A stretch of 64,000 nucleotides of DNA, from contig NZ_CP060705.1 in the NCBI RefSeq assembly GCF_003048835.2, positions 1,798,001 to 1,862,000 on the forward strand. The letters are read 5' to 3'. The notes beneath the pieces are model-generated. The model made no database searches and was not told the DNA's origin. It saw only the letters and a list, made by a program, of their open reading frames with translations. Source of the DNA: Campylobacter concisus. Its GTDB lineage: Bacteria > Campylobacterota > Campylobacteria > Campylobacterales > Campylobacteraceae. The first letter of the stretch is position 1; each line of letters starts with the position of its first letter. Shown here one piece after another: positions 56,683-64,000 of this stretch. The position numbers and the translations under genes were made by a program.

Positions 56683-56749
56683 TTTTTTCCTTTACTTGTC
56701 TAGGGTGTTCCTACATTTACGAATAAACACCACAATGCCGTAAATTTGA

Positions 56750-56765
56750 TCGTCAAATTTGACGA
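56750..56765. other. Perfect 16-bp palindrome in the rpsH-rplF gap
   Basis: TCGTCAAATTTGACGA at 56750-56765. A second, imperfect hairpin lies at about 56785-56815 (GAAAT-ATAAA-ATTTC core with pairing CTAAATTTAGC/CTAGCTAAA flanks). The gap 56683-56860 holds no gene. Confidence 0.5.
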
Positions 56766-56860
56766 AACCTGACTAAATTTAGCCTGGGCGAAATATAAAA
56801 TTTCACCTAGCTAAAGTTAAATTTCTAAATTTAAAACAACGCCAAAACGCTGCTTTACTA

Positions 56861-57256
56861 TTACCAAACGGTGCAAAGAACCTCGCCGCCAACGCCAGCT
56901 TTACTTGCTTCAATACCGCTCATAACGCCTTTGCTTGTGCTAACGATAACTGTTCCGTAACCATTTTTAAAACGCTTAATGTCGTCTTTGCCTTGATAAA
57001 CACGGCGACCAGGTTTTGACACCCTTTTAAGCTCGTTTATAACGCTTCTGCCGTACTCATCATACTTTAAAACTACATTTATAAATTTCTTGTTACCTTC
57101 TTCGATAACGTTGTAGCTCTCGATATAGCCTTTTGCTGCAAGGATAGAAAGAGTAGCCTCAACAACCTTAGAATGAAGCAATTTAGCAGTCTCAAGTCTT
57201 CTCATACTTGCATTTCTAATGCGTGTTAATCCATCTGATATTAAATCGTTCAACAT
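56861..57256 (-). CDS. rpsH: 30S ribosomal protein S8
   Basis: 131 residues; primary 16S binder and, in E. coli, the repressor of the spc operon. Starts [20 protein letters not shown] and ends [18 protein letters not shown] with the conserved Gly-Gly-Glu-(V/I)-L-C motif. Confidence 0.97.
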   Translation of the reverse strand: MLNDLISDGLTRIRNASMRRLETAKLLHSKVVEATLSILAAKGYIESYNVIEEGNKKFINVVLKYDEYGRSVINELKRVSKPGRRVYQGKDDIKRFKNGYGTVIVSTSKGVMSGIEASKAGVGGEVLCTVW

Positions 57257-57265
57257 TTCTATTCC

Positions 57266-57451
57266 TTACCAACTTGCTTTTTTAAGACCAGGTATTAGGC
57301 CTTCGTTAGCCATTTTTCTTAGGCAAACACGGCAAATTCCAAAATCTTTATAAACAGAGTGCGGACGACCGCAAATTTGGCATCTAGTATAGCCGCGAAC
57401 CGCAAATTTTGGCTTGCGTGCAGCTTTTGCTATCATTGATTTCTTTGCCAT
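57266..57451 (-). CDS. rpsN: 30S ribosomal protein S14 type Z
   Basis: 61 residues, the short zinc-binding form: [20 protein letters not shown], then CxxC...CxxC ([21 protein letters not shown]) and IPGLKKASW. The start at 57451 is used; an upstream ATG at 57481 lies inside rplE and adds ten unusual residues. Confidence 0.96.
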   Translation of the reverse strand: MAKKSMIAKAARKPKFAVRGYTRCQICGRPHSVYKDFGICRVCLRKMANEGLIPGLKKASW

Positions 57452-57452
57452 T

Positions 57453-57998
57453 TTACTTTCCTTTTGCAAACGGCACACCAAAAAGCTCTAGCAATTTGAA
57501 TGCCTCTTTATCATTTTTAGCCGTAGTAGCAATCGTAATATTCATACCATGAGTTCGTAAAATTTTATCATACTCAACCTCTGGAAACATTAGCTGCTCG
57601 CTAAGACCAAAGTTATAGTTTCCACGTCCGTCAAAACCATTTTTTGGAAGACCACGGAAGTCTTTAACTCTTGGAAGAGCAACGCTGATTAGCTTATCTA
57701 AGAAAGCATACATTTGCTCTTTTCTCAAAGTTACTTTGATACCAACAGGGAAGCCTTCGCGAACTTTAAAGCCAGCAACTGATTTTTTAGCATCAGTTAT
57801 AACCGCTTTTTGTCCAGCGATAAGTGAAATGGTATCAGCCATATTTTGAAGCACTTTCTGATCTTTCGCAGAGTCTCCAGCGCCTACACTGATCACGATT
57901 TTCTCGAGCGCAGGGATAAGCATTGGATTTTTGATGTCAAATTCTTTTACGAGAGCTGGTTTGATAGTTTCGTTAAATTTATCTTTTAATCTACTCAT
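57453..57998 (-). CDS. rplE: 50S ribosomal protein L5
   Basis: 181 residues; 5S rRNA-binding protein. Conserved IGAGD-like [14 protein letters not shown], the [20 protein letters not shown] block and [20 protein letters not shown]-type C terminus. One base separates it from rpsN. Confidence 0.97.
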
Positions 57999-58003
57999 AT
58001 CTC

Positions 58004-58240
58004 TTATCCTTCAACTTTCGCGACGTTTGATATGTCAATTGGCATCTCTTTATTTACGTGACCACCATTTGGAGTTTTTTCGCTTGGTTTGATAGCTTTT
58101 TTAGCTACTTTGCATCCCTCAACTATAACCTGACCTTTTTTTGCAAGAACTGCTAAAATTTTACCAGTTTTGCCTTTATCGTCACCAGCGATGATCTTTA
58201 CAGTATCGCCTTTTTTGACTTTAAATTTTACATTAGCCAT
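58004..58240 (-). CDS. rplX: 50S ribosomal protein L24
   Basis: 78 residues; a short L24 with the KOW motif [20 protein letters not shown]. Assembly initiator protein at the exit tunnel. Start overlaps the rplN stop by one base. Confidence 0.96.
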
Positions 58241-58608
58241 TATAAAACCTCCGGAGCTAGCGAAACAATCTTCATAAAGTTAGCATATCTAACTTCACGT
58301 CCAACTGGTCCAAAAATACGAGTGCCGACTGGCTCTTTTTTGCTATCAAGTATAACAGCTGCATTCTCGTCGAAGCGGATTAGCGAACCATTATCTCTTT
58401 GAACCTCTCTTTTAGTTCTCACAACAACAGCTTTTACAACCTGTCCTTTTTTGATCTTACCATTTGGAAGAGCTTTTTTAACAGAGCAAACTATGATATC
58501 GCCAAGTGTAGCGTATCTTCTTTTGCTGCCGCCAAGAACTTTTATACACATTAACTCTTTTGCGCCGCTGTTATCAGCAACTGCAAGTCTTGTAAAACTT
58601 TGAATCAT
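58240..58608 (-). CDS. rplN: 50S ribosomal protein L14
   Basis: 122 residues; begins [20 protein letters not shown], contains [20 protein letters not shown] and ends [12 protein letters not shown]. Lies at the subunit interface. Overlaps its neighbours by one base on each side. Confidence 0.97.
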   Translation of the reverse strand: MIQSFTRLAVADNSGAKELMCIKVLGGSKRRYATLGDIIVCSVKKALPNGKIKKGQVVKAVVVRTKREVQRDNGSLIRFDENAAVILDSKKEPVGTRIFGPVGREVRYANFMKIVSLAPEVL

Positions 58609-58859
58609 TACTCAACTCCCTTTGCCAATACAGCTTTTAAGCGAAAATTCTTGCGAGCTGAAAGTGGCCTGCACTCAACCGCAACAACTGTATCGCCTGC
58701 TCTTGTCTCATTTTTCTCATCATGAACTAAATACTTCTTAAAGCGTTTTACAAATTTATGGTATCTTGGGTGCATAACGCGTCTTTCTACCAAAATAGTA
58801 GCTGTTTTATCTCCAGCTTTTTGTAAAACAACACCTTGAATTTCTCTTTTTAATGCCAT
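58608..58859 (-). CDS. rpsQ: 30S ribosomal protein S17
   Basis: 83 residues, OB fold ([56 protein letters not shown]). The start at 58859 is used; an ATG at 58883 lies inside rpmC. Confidence 0.96.
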   Translation of the reverse strand: MALKREIQGVVLQKAGDKTATILVERRVMHPRYHKFVKRFKKYLVHDEKNETRAGDTVVAVECRPLSARKNFRLKAVLAKGVE

Positions 58860-58860
58860 T

Positions 58861-59055
58861 TTACGCCCCTTGTCTTGTTGCACTAATTGCAGTGTTGATC
58901 TGAGCTATCTCTTTGCGAACAGCACTAATCTCATTAGGGTTGCTTAACTGCATAGTTTTTAGCTTTTGTCTCAATGTAAATAAAAGCACCTTTTTCTCTT
59001 TTAGCAACGCGTTTAATTCTGCAACGCTCTTATCTTTTAACTCAGTATATTTCAT
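58861..59055 (-). CDS. rpmC: 50S ribosomal protein L29
   Basis: 64 residues from ATG 59055 ([20 protein letters not shown]), two long helices; a GTG at 59061 is possible. Sits at the tunnel exit and helps dock SRP and trigger factor. Overlaps the rplP 3' end by 14 bases. Confidence 0.95.
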
Positions 59056-59467
59056 TTTCACTCTCTCGCGTTACAAATTTTGATTTGAAAGGAAGTTTGT
59101 GTAGAGCCAAAGTTAAAGCTTCACGAGCCAACTCTTCGTCAACACCAGCCATTTCAAATATTATACGACCAGGTTTAATGTTCATAACCCACTCTTCAAC
59201 TCCTGCCTTACCTTTACCCATACGAGTTTGTAGAGGTTTTTTAGTAAGTGGCTTGTCAGGGAAAACCCTAATCCAAATTTTAGCCTGTCTCTTTACGTGA
59301 CGAGTTAGAGCTTGACGAGCAGCTTCTATTTGGCGTGAATTTACTCTACCAGCCTCAACAGCTTTAAGTGCAAATTCGCCAGTTGCCAAAGATGCTCCAC
59401 GAGTCGCATAACCACGGTTGCGACCTTTCATTTGCTTACGAAATTTCGTTCTTTTAGGCATCAACAT
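59042..59467 (-). CDS. rplP: 50S ribosomal protein L16
   Basis: 141 residues; [20 protein letters not shown], the [20 protein letters not shown] loop near the A site and the C-terminal [22 protein letters not shown] at 59467 or 59461. Two bases after rpsC. Confidence 0.97.
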
Positions 59468-59469
59468 AA

Positions 59470-60168
59470 TTATTTACCTCTTCTTGCTCTACGTGTTTTC
59501 TTAGGTGCCTCTTCTTCAGTTTTCTCAGGTTGAACACCTTTTTGAAGAACCTCACCTTTAAAAATCCATACTTTAATACCTATGTTTCCATAAGTTGTAT
59601 GAGCCTCAGCTACACCGTAATCTATCTTTGCTCTAAGAGTATGAAGCGGAACGCGACCTTCTAGATACCACTCGGTTCTTGCCATCTCAGCGCCACCTAA
59701 ACGACCAGCAACTGAAATTTTGATACCTTTAGCGCCTGATTTTTGAGCACCTTGGATAACTTTTTTCATAGCACGTCTAAATGCGACACGCTTTTCAAGT
59801 TGCATAGCTACGTTTTCAGCAGCAAGTTGAGCTGAAGCTTGAGCTTTTCTTTCTTCTTTGATATTTACATTTACTTCTTTGCCGATAAGTTTGCTAACTT
59901 CGTTCTTTAGGTTTTCAACATCTTGACCTTTTTTGCCGATGATGATACCAGGACGAGCTGCAACTACGGTTACACGAAGTTTTTTAGCCGTTCTTTCGAT
60001 TAGAATTTGGCTAATTCCTGCATAGTAAAGTTTTTTCTTTAAAAATGCACGAATTTTGTAATCTTCACCGATATTTTCAGGAAGACTTTGTTTGGTTGGA
60101 AACCATCTAGATTCCCAGTTGCGGTTAATTCCTAGTCTAAGACCTATTGGATTTACTTTTTGTCCCAT
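59470..60168 (-). CDS. rpsC: 30S ribosomal protein S3
   Basis: 232 residues. KH domain with [20 protein letters not shown], then the C-terminal domain with [20 protein letters not shown]; basic tail ending TRRARRGK. Lines the mRNA entry channel. One base after rplV. Confidence 0.97.
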   Translation of the reverse strand: MGQKVNPIGLRLGINRNWESRWFPTKQSLPENIGEDYKIRAFLKKKLYYAGISQILIERTAKKLRVTVVAARPGIIIGKKGQDVENLKNEVSKLIGKEVNVNIKEERKAQASAQLAAENVAMQLEKRVAFRRAMKKVIQGAQKSGAKGIKISVAGRLGGAEMARTEWYLEGRVPLHTLRAKIDYGVAEAHTTYGNIGIKVWIFKGEVLQKGVQPEKTEEEAPKKTRRARRGK

Positions 60169-60169
60169 A

Positions 60170-60502
60170 TTATGCTTCCTTCTTTTCAGGTTTAGATACT
60201 TCTACCATTACATGAGAAGTAGGTTTGCGAATTTTGCTCGCTGTTCCTCTTGCTCTTGGTCTAAATCTCTTTAATACAGGACCAGCATCAACGCGGCAAC
60301 TAGTTACTACAACCTCTTCTGGTTCAAATCCGCCATTTGCTACTGCTGAGCTAATAGCGTTTGCTATAAATTTAGCACCACGATTTGGCATAAACTGCAA
60401 GCTTGCAAGTGCTAGCTCGGCATTCATACCTTGAACTTCTCTTGCTATAAGTCTTGCTTTTGTAGGAGAAAGTCTTACGAATTTTATAATTGCTTTACTC
60501 AT
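60170..60502 (-). CDS. rplV: 50S ribosomal protein L22
   Basis: 110 residues; [18 protein letters not shown] at the N terminus and the tunnel hairpin [20 protein letters not shown]. The beta-hairpin residues are typical, with no insertion such as those linked to macrolide resistance. Confidence 0.97.
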   Translation of the reverse strand: MSKAIIKFVRLSPTKARLIAREVQGMNAELALASLQFMPNRGAKFIANAISSAVANGGFEPEEVVVTSCRVDAGPVLKRFRPRARGTASKIRKPTSHVMVEVSKPEKKEA

Positions 60503-60513
60503 ATCATCTCCCC

Positions 60514-60795
60514 TTACTTGCCGATTTTCTTTTGCACTGAGCCTTTATGACCCTTAAATGTGCGTGTTGGAGCAAATTCGCCAAGTTTATAGCCTATATG
60601 ATTTTCTGTAACATATACAGGAATAAAGCTCTTGCCATTATGAACGTTAAATGTTAGTCCAATCATTTCAGGTACAATCGTGCTACGTCTTGACCAAGTC
60701 TTGATTGGTTTGTTATCGTTTGCATTTTTTGCGGCAATAACTTTTTTCATTACATGATCATCTACGAAAGGACCTTTTTTGAGTGATCTTGCCAT
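60514..60795 (-). CDS. rpsS: 30S ribosomal protein S19
   Basis: 93 residues; [20 protein letters not shown], then [20 protein letters not shown] and the C-terminal [11 protein letters not shown]. Head protein paired with S13. Confidence 0.97.
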   Translation of the reverse strand: MARSLKKGPFVDDHVMKKVIAAKNANDNKPIKTWSRRSTIVPEMIGLTFNVHNGKSFIPVYVTENHIGYKLGEFAPTRTFKGHKGSVQKKIGK

Positions 60796-60797
60796 CT

Positions 60798-61631
60798 CTA
60801 TTTTCCTTTCCTTCTTGAAATTATAAGCTTATCGCTAGCTTTTTTACGGCGAGTCTTAGCACCTTTAGTTGGTTTACCCCATGGAGTAACTGGGTGACGG
60901 CCTGAATTTTTCTTACCTTCACCACCACCGTGTGGGTGATCAACTGGGTTCATAGCAGAACCACGTGTTTGTGGGCGGATACCGCGGTAGCGATTACGTC
61001 CAGCTTTACCTATAGTGATGTTAGCCCAGTCTTCGTTGCCAACTACACCGATACTTGCCATACACTCAGCTAGTACTTGTCTCATCTCGCCACTTGGCAT
61101 TCTTAAGATAACATACTTCTCTTCTTTACCCATTAGCTGAGCATAACCGCCAGCTGAACGAGCTATCTGAGCGCCTTTACCAGGTTTTAGCTCTACGTTA
61201 TGAACGATAGTACCAACTGGGATAAATCTTAATTTCATAGCGTTGCCTGGTTTAATGTCTAGTGAGGCCTCATCGATAGATGCGATAACGTCGCCAACAT
61301 TTAGGCCGTTTGGTCTAATGATATAGCGTTTTTCGCCATCTTTGTAAGCTATAAGAGCGATACGGCAGTTTCTGTTTGGATCGTACTCGATCGCTTCAAC
61401 TTTACCTTCTATACCAAATTTGCGACGTTTAAAGTCGATGATACGATAAAGTTTTTTTGCACCTGCTTCTTTATGTCTTGAAGTTATACGACCATTGTTG
61501 TTTCTACCGCCAGATGCAGGTAGTTTAACAAGCAAGCTTCTAACGCTTGGTTTAGCTGTTATATCTTCAGAGCTTAGTCCAGTCATATATCTACGACTAG
61601 GTGTATATGGTTTATATGATTTTATAGCCAT
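60798..61631 (-). CDS. rplB: 50S ribosomal protein L2
   Basis: 277 residues; [20 protein letters not shown], central core, and the C-terminal [19 protein letters not shown] with the conserved His needed for peptidyl transfer. Two bases after rplW. Confidence 0.97.
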   Translation of the reverse strand: MAIKSYKPYTPSRRYMTGLSSEDITAKPSVRSLLVKLPASGGRNNNGRITSRHKEAGAKKLYRIIDFKRRKFGIEGKVEAIEYDPNRNCRIALIAYKDGEKRYIIRPNGLNVGDVIASIDEASLDIKPGNAMKLRFIPVGTIVHNVELKPGKGAQIARSAGGYAQLMGKEEKYVILRMPSGEMRQVLAECMASIGVVGNEDWANITIGKAGRNRYRGIRPQTRGSAMNPVDHPHGGGEGKKNSGRHPVTPWGKPTKGAKTRRKKASDKLIISRRKGK

Positions 61632-61632
61632 C

Positions 61633-61914
61633 TTACGCCTCCGTATTTTCTAGGCTTACGCCCTCAGGTAACTTAACGTAGAATTTCTTTATCTCGTCAC
61701 GTTGGCCTGCTCTTCCTCTAAAACGCTTAACCTTGCCGCTAATTCTAAGTGAATTTACGCGAACAGGCGTTACTCCAAAATACTCTTGCAAAACCGCTTT
61801 TAAGCTGTTTTTTGTAACTCTTGGTGAAGTTTGGATAACAACAACGCCTTGTTCTTGAAGGCCTAGAGTTTTTTCTGTATAAATAATTGTTTTGATATCA
61901 GTTATATCCGCCAT
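61633..61914 (-). CDS. rplW: 50S ribosomal protein L23
   Basis: 93 residues; [20 protein letters not shown], then the extended loop [20 protein letters not shown]. Docking site for trigger factor and SRP at the tunnel exit. Confidence 0.96.
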
Positions 61915-61915
61915 T

Positions 61916-62530
61916 TTAGCCCTCTTTTGTTATAGTTTTTAGTGCAGCTTTTTCAATAATAACCGAACTAAATGTAGAGACAAGATAAGCATTTACCTCA
62001 TTTGCATCTACTACATAGCAGTTTGCTAAATTTCTAAAAGCAAGTAGTGTTTTATCGTCTAGTAAATCTTTAACGATAAGCGCGTCTTTTACTTTTAAAT
62101 TTTTGATGATATTAGCTGCATCTTTTGTCTTTCCAGACTCGATTGAGATGCTATCTACTGCGAAAATTTTACCATCTTGTGCTTTTGCTGCCAAAGCGTA
62201 CTCAAGAGCTAGTCTTTTTTGTTTTTTATTGACTTTTTGAAAATAGTTTTTCTCGTTTGTTGGACCAAATGCAACTGCACCGCCTACCCAAACGTTAGTT
62301 CTAGTCGAACCTGCTCTTGCACCACCACGTCCTTTTTGTCTCCATGGTTTTTTACCACCGCCGCTTACAAAAGCACGGCTTTTAGTATGAGCCGTATTTG
62401 CTCTTATACCAGCAAGGTAAGATTTTACATAAAGATATAGGTTGTGCGGATTTACTTCAGCGTAGCTTGCAGGAAGCTCTAACTCGCCTGAATTTTCAAA
62501 TTTATCGTTTAATACGTGAATTTTACTCAT
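61916..62530 (-). CDS. rplD: 50S ribosomal protein L4
   Basis: 204 residues. The tunnel loop carries the [19 protein letters not shown] segment, standard in sequence. In E. coli L4 represses the S10 operon. Overlaps rplC by 4 bases. Confidence 0.96.
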
Positions 62531-63105
62531 TTTACAATCCTTATTTTACCCATTGCACCATTGTGACCAGGAACGCAACCTTTTACAACTACGATGCCAT
62601 TTTGAGCGTCAAAGCTTATTAGCTCGTTTTTAACAGTAACTTTCTCATTACCCATGTGTCCTGCCATTTTCATACCTGGTTGAACACGACCTGGCCATTC
62701 GCAGTTACCAATTGAACCGTGGCGTCTGTGGAAACGTGAGCCGTGGCTTTTTGGACCACCACCGAAACCATGTCTTTTTACCACACCTTGGTAGCCTCTA
62801 CCTTTTGAGTTAAAGCTAACTTTTAAAATTTTAGCCTCATTTAATGGTGTAAAGTCTAGGTTTCCAACTTCGCTATTAGCTACTTCAAGCGTAGCAAATT
62901 TGTTAAATTCTGCTGTCAGATTGTATTTCTTTTGCTGACCAGCGATAGCTTTGTTGTTTGCTTTAGTGTGGGCATACGCTACGATAGCACGTTTGTTTTC
63001 GTCGATCTCACATACTTTAGCCTCAACTAGCTTAAGTAGTGTAACTGGCGTACTCTTCGTGGCAATCGTTCTACTCATGCCTATTTTTTCTACAATATAT
63101 TCCAT
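62527..63105 (-). CDS. rplC: 50S ribosomal protein L3
   Basis: 192 residues; [20 protein letters not shown], the central extension with [20 protein letters not shown] reaching the peptidyl-transferase centre, and [20 protein letters not shown] at the end. Confidence 0.96.
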   Translation of the reverse strand: MEYIVEKIGMSRTIATKSTPVTLLKLVEAKVCEIDENKRAIVAYAHTKANNKAIAGQQKKYNLTAEFNKFATLEVANSEVGNLDFTPLNEAKILKVSFNSKGRGYQGVVKRHGFGGGPKSHGSRFHRRHGSIGNCEWPGRVQPGMKMAGHMGNEKVTVKNELISFDAQNGIVVVKGCVPGHNGAMGKIRIVK

Positions 63106-63125
63106 ACTCTTATCCTTTTGTCCGC

Positions 63126-63434
63126 TTATTTCATCGCACGAACTTCGACATTAACTTCTGGAGCTAGGTCGAGTTTTGTTAGGCTATCTACAGTTTCTGG
63201 AGTAGCAGCTACGATGTCAAGCATACGAGCGTGTATTCTCATCTCAAACTGCTCACGTGAGTCTTTGTTGATGTGTGGAGATTTTAAGACTGTATAGCGT
63301 TTGATCTTTGTAGGCATTGGTACCGGGCCACGAACGTCGGCACCTGTTCGTTTGACAGCTTCTACGATTGCTGCAACAGTGCGGTCTAGAACTCTATGGT
63401 CGTAAGCTTTTAGCTTTAACCTGATTCTTTCCAT
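63126..63434 (-). CDS. rpsJ: 30S ribosomal protein S10
   Basis: 102 residues; [40 protein letters not shown] and the C-terminal domain. First gene of the S10 cluster; also the NusE transcription factor. The ATG at 63434 follows AAAGGAAAACAC. An ATG at 63464 belongs to the leader. Confidence 0.96.
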   Translation of the reverse strand: MERIRLKLKAYDHRVLDRTVAAIVEAVKRTGADVRGPVPMPTKIKRYTVLKSPHINKDSREQFEMRIHARMLDIVAATPETVDSLTKLDLAPEVNVEVRAMK

Positions 63435-63457
63435 GTGTTTTCCTTTAAAAAGAACTT

Positions 63458-63473
63458 GTCGCAAACTCGCGAC
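63458..63473 (-). promoter_or_regulatory. Hairpin in the S10 operon leader
   Basis: GTCGC (63458-63462), loop, GCGAC (63469-63473), followed on the minus strand by AAGTTCTTTTT just before the rpsJ ribosome site. It resembles a weak attenuator. Confidence 0.35.
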
Positions 63474-63559
63474 CTCTTTACATCAAAATAACCCGCATAG
63501 GATCAAGCGATCGTACGAGCAAGACATAGGTCTTTCGTAAAGAGATAGGGATTTTACAA

Positions 63560-63580
63560 AAAAGCTATTATAGTTGTCAA
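63560..63580 (-). promoter_or_regulatory. Probable S10 operon promoter
   Basis: Perfect -10 TATAAT on the minus strand (63572 to 63567) in an AT-rich context; start near 63560, giving a leader of about 125 nt. Confidence 0.5.
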
Positions 63581-63616
63581 GAAAAACGCTATTTTTTGTT
63601 GAATTTTGATTAATTA

Positions 63617-63635
63617 TTTCCTTTTTATAAGGAAA
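63617..63635. promoter_or_regulatory. Operator-like palindrome 1
   Basis: TTTCCTT-TTTAT-AAGGAAA, perfect 7-bp arms around a 5-base centre. It lies between the S10 promoter (minus) and the ATPase promoter (plus); same architecture as 63735-63753. Confidence 0.5.
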
Positions 63636-63734
63636 GTATCTTGTTGATAGAGGTTTTATTTTTTAAAATTTTTATAAATTTTTAGTATGAAAAATTATTT
63701 CTTACCTCTAAATTTTTAAAATTTTAGGCGATAT

Positions 63735-63753
63735 TTTCCTTTCTAAAAGGAAG
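63735..63753 (+). promoter_or_regulatory. Operator-like palindrome 2
   Basis: TTTCCTT-TCTAA-AAGGAAG, same arms and spacing as 63617-63635. It ends 4 bases before the -10 of the ATPase gene, the place where a repressor would block RNA polymerase. Confidence 0.5.
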
Positions 63754-63757
63754 TGGC

Positions 63758-63770
63758 TATAATGTCCAAA
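63758..63770 (+). promoter_or_regulatory. Probable promoter of the ATPase gene
   Basis: -10 TATAAT at 63758-63763, preceded by TGGC. A start near 63770 gives a leader of under 20 nt before the TTG start codon. Confidence 0.5.
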
Positions 63771-63787
63771 ATTTAAAAAGGTCAAAT

Positions 63788-64000
63788 TTGAAAAGTTTAG
63801 AAACGCTCTATCAAGCACCCATTAAAAATGCTAAATTTATCCCCAGAAAATATGAGATCATCTCGCCAAAGACACTCATCATTGGCGCTATTTCAAGTGG
63901 CAAAACAGCCCTTATTTACGAGTTTTTGAGCCACTATAAAAGCGAGGAGAGACTTTATATAAATTTAGACGATCTAAGGATAGATAGAGTCTCTCTTTTA
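63788..64000 (+). CDS. ATP-binding protein (AAA ATPase), 5' part
   Basis: The TTG at 63788 (with AAAGG upstream) opens a frame that runs off the window. The visible 71 residues include FIPRKYEIISPKTLIIGA and a Walker A P-loop GAISSGKTAL, then EFLSHYKSEERLYINLDD, as in AAA-type ATPases of the DUF4143-related group. No further domain can be seen. Divergent from the S10 operon and preceded by two operator-like palindromes. Confidence 0.75.
   Translation, partial: MKSLETLYQAPIKNAKFIPRKYEIISPKTLIIGAISSGKTALIYEFLSHYKSEERLYINLDDLRIDRVSLL

Overview
The window looks like a chromosomal segment of a Campylobacter of the C. concisus/curvus/fetus type. Four things point there: an epsilonproteobacterial 16S-tRNA-Ala-tRNA-Ile-23S-5S operon, very frequent AAATTT words, an S10-spc-alpha ribosomal cluster with no rpmD (L30) gene and with secY-map-infA-rpmJ in line, and a Wolinella-style nosZ-B-D-G-C1-C2-H-F-Y cluster. 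The genus call is inference from gene content and sequence style; no search was run.

Layout. 1-1.7 kb: end of a YcxB-like gene and a decaying prophage scrap (an orphan SU10/DUF5309-type capsid gene plus a 5'-truncated reading frame). 1.7-7.4 kb: a complete rrn operon on the minus strand with promoter, two identical boxA-like elements, matched 16S and 23S processing stems and a structured spacer. 7.5-20.3 kb: mixed housekeeping and accessory genes (RidA, two-subunit class I fumarase, LemA/DUF3137, an Imm26-like protein beside a broken gene, a CorC/HlyC-type protein, an NSS transporter, DUF411, an SbmA/BacA-like protein, an M48 lipoprotein, a GNAT, tRNA-Ser and a stub of a Na+/H+ antiporter). 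20.3-23.6 kb: an iron-uptake operon (PepSY protein, frameshifted TonB receptor, small cytochrome-b-like membrane protein).

24.7-34.3 kb: nitrous-oxide respiration. NosZ (clade II, with a fused C-terminal cytochrome c domain) is preceded by a NapL-like beta-propeller protein and followed by NosB, D, G, C1, C2, H, F and Y. NosG/NosH and the two c-type cytochromes would carry electrons from menaquinol to NosZ, while NosD/F/Y serve copper-site assembly. No nosL is seen. 34.7-44.4 kb: moaC, DUF493, a coiled-coil protein, then a minus-strand housekeeping block (uppP, tkt, ispA, a PDZ protein, YbaB, panD, murE, a helical-repeat protein, NifU).

44.5-47.5 kb: a four-gene operon joining a nitrate/sulfonate/taurine-type ABC importer to a small protein that carries the three cysteine motifs of the [FeFe]-hydrogenase catalytic domain without any ferredoxin domain. 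I regard this as the most unusual system here. 47.6-49.5 kb: an unrecognised gene and about 0.8 kb of AT-rich DNA without genes. 49.5-63.5 kb: 29 translation and secretion genes on the minus strand, with structured gaps at infA-rpmJ and rplF-rpsH. At the right edge a divergent ATPase gene starts behind two matching palindromes that look like operators.

Other signals: two 96%-identical copies of a 120-bp imperfect palindrome (17.6 and 24.0 kb), and several rho-independent terminators at operon ends.
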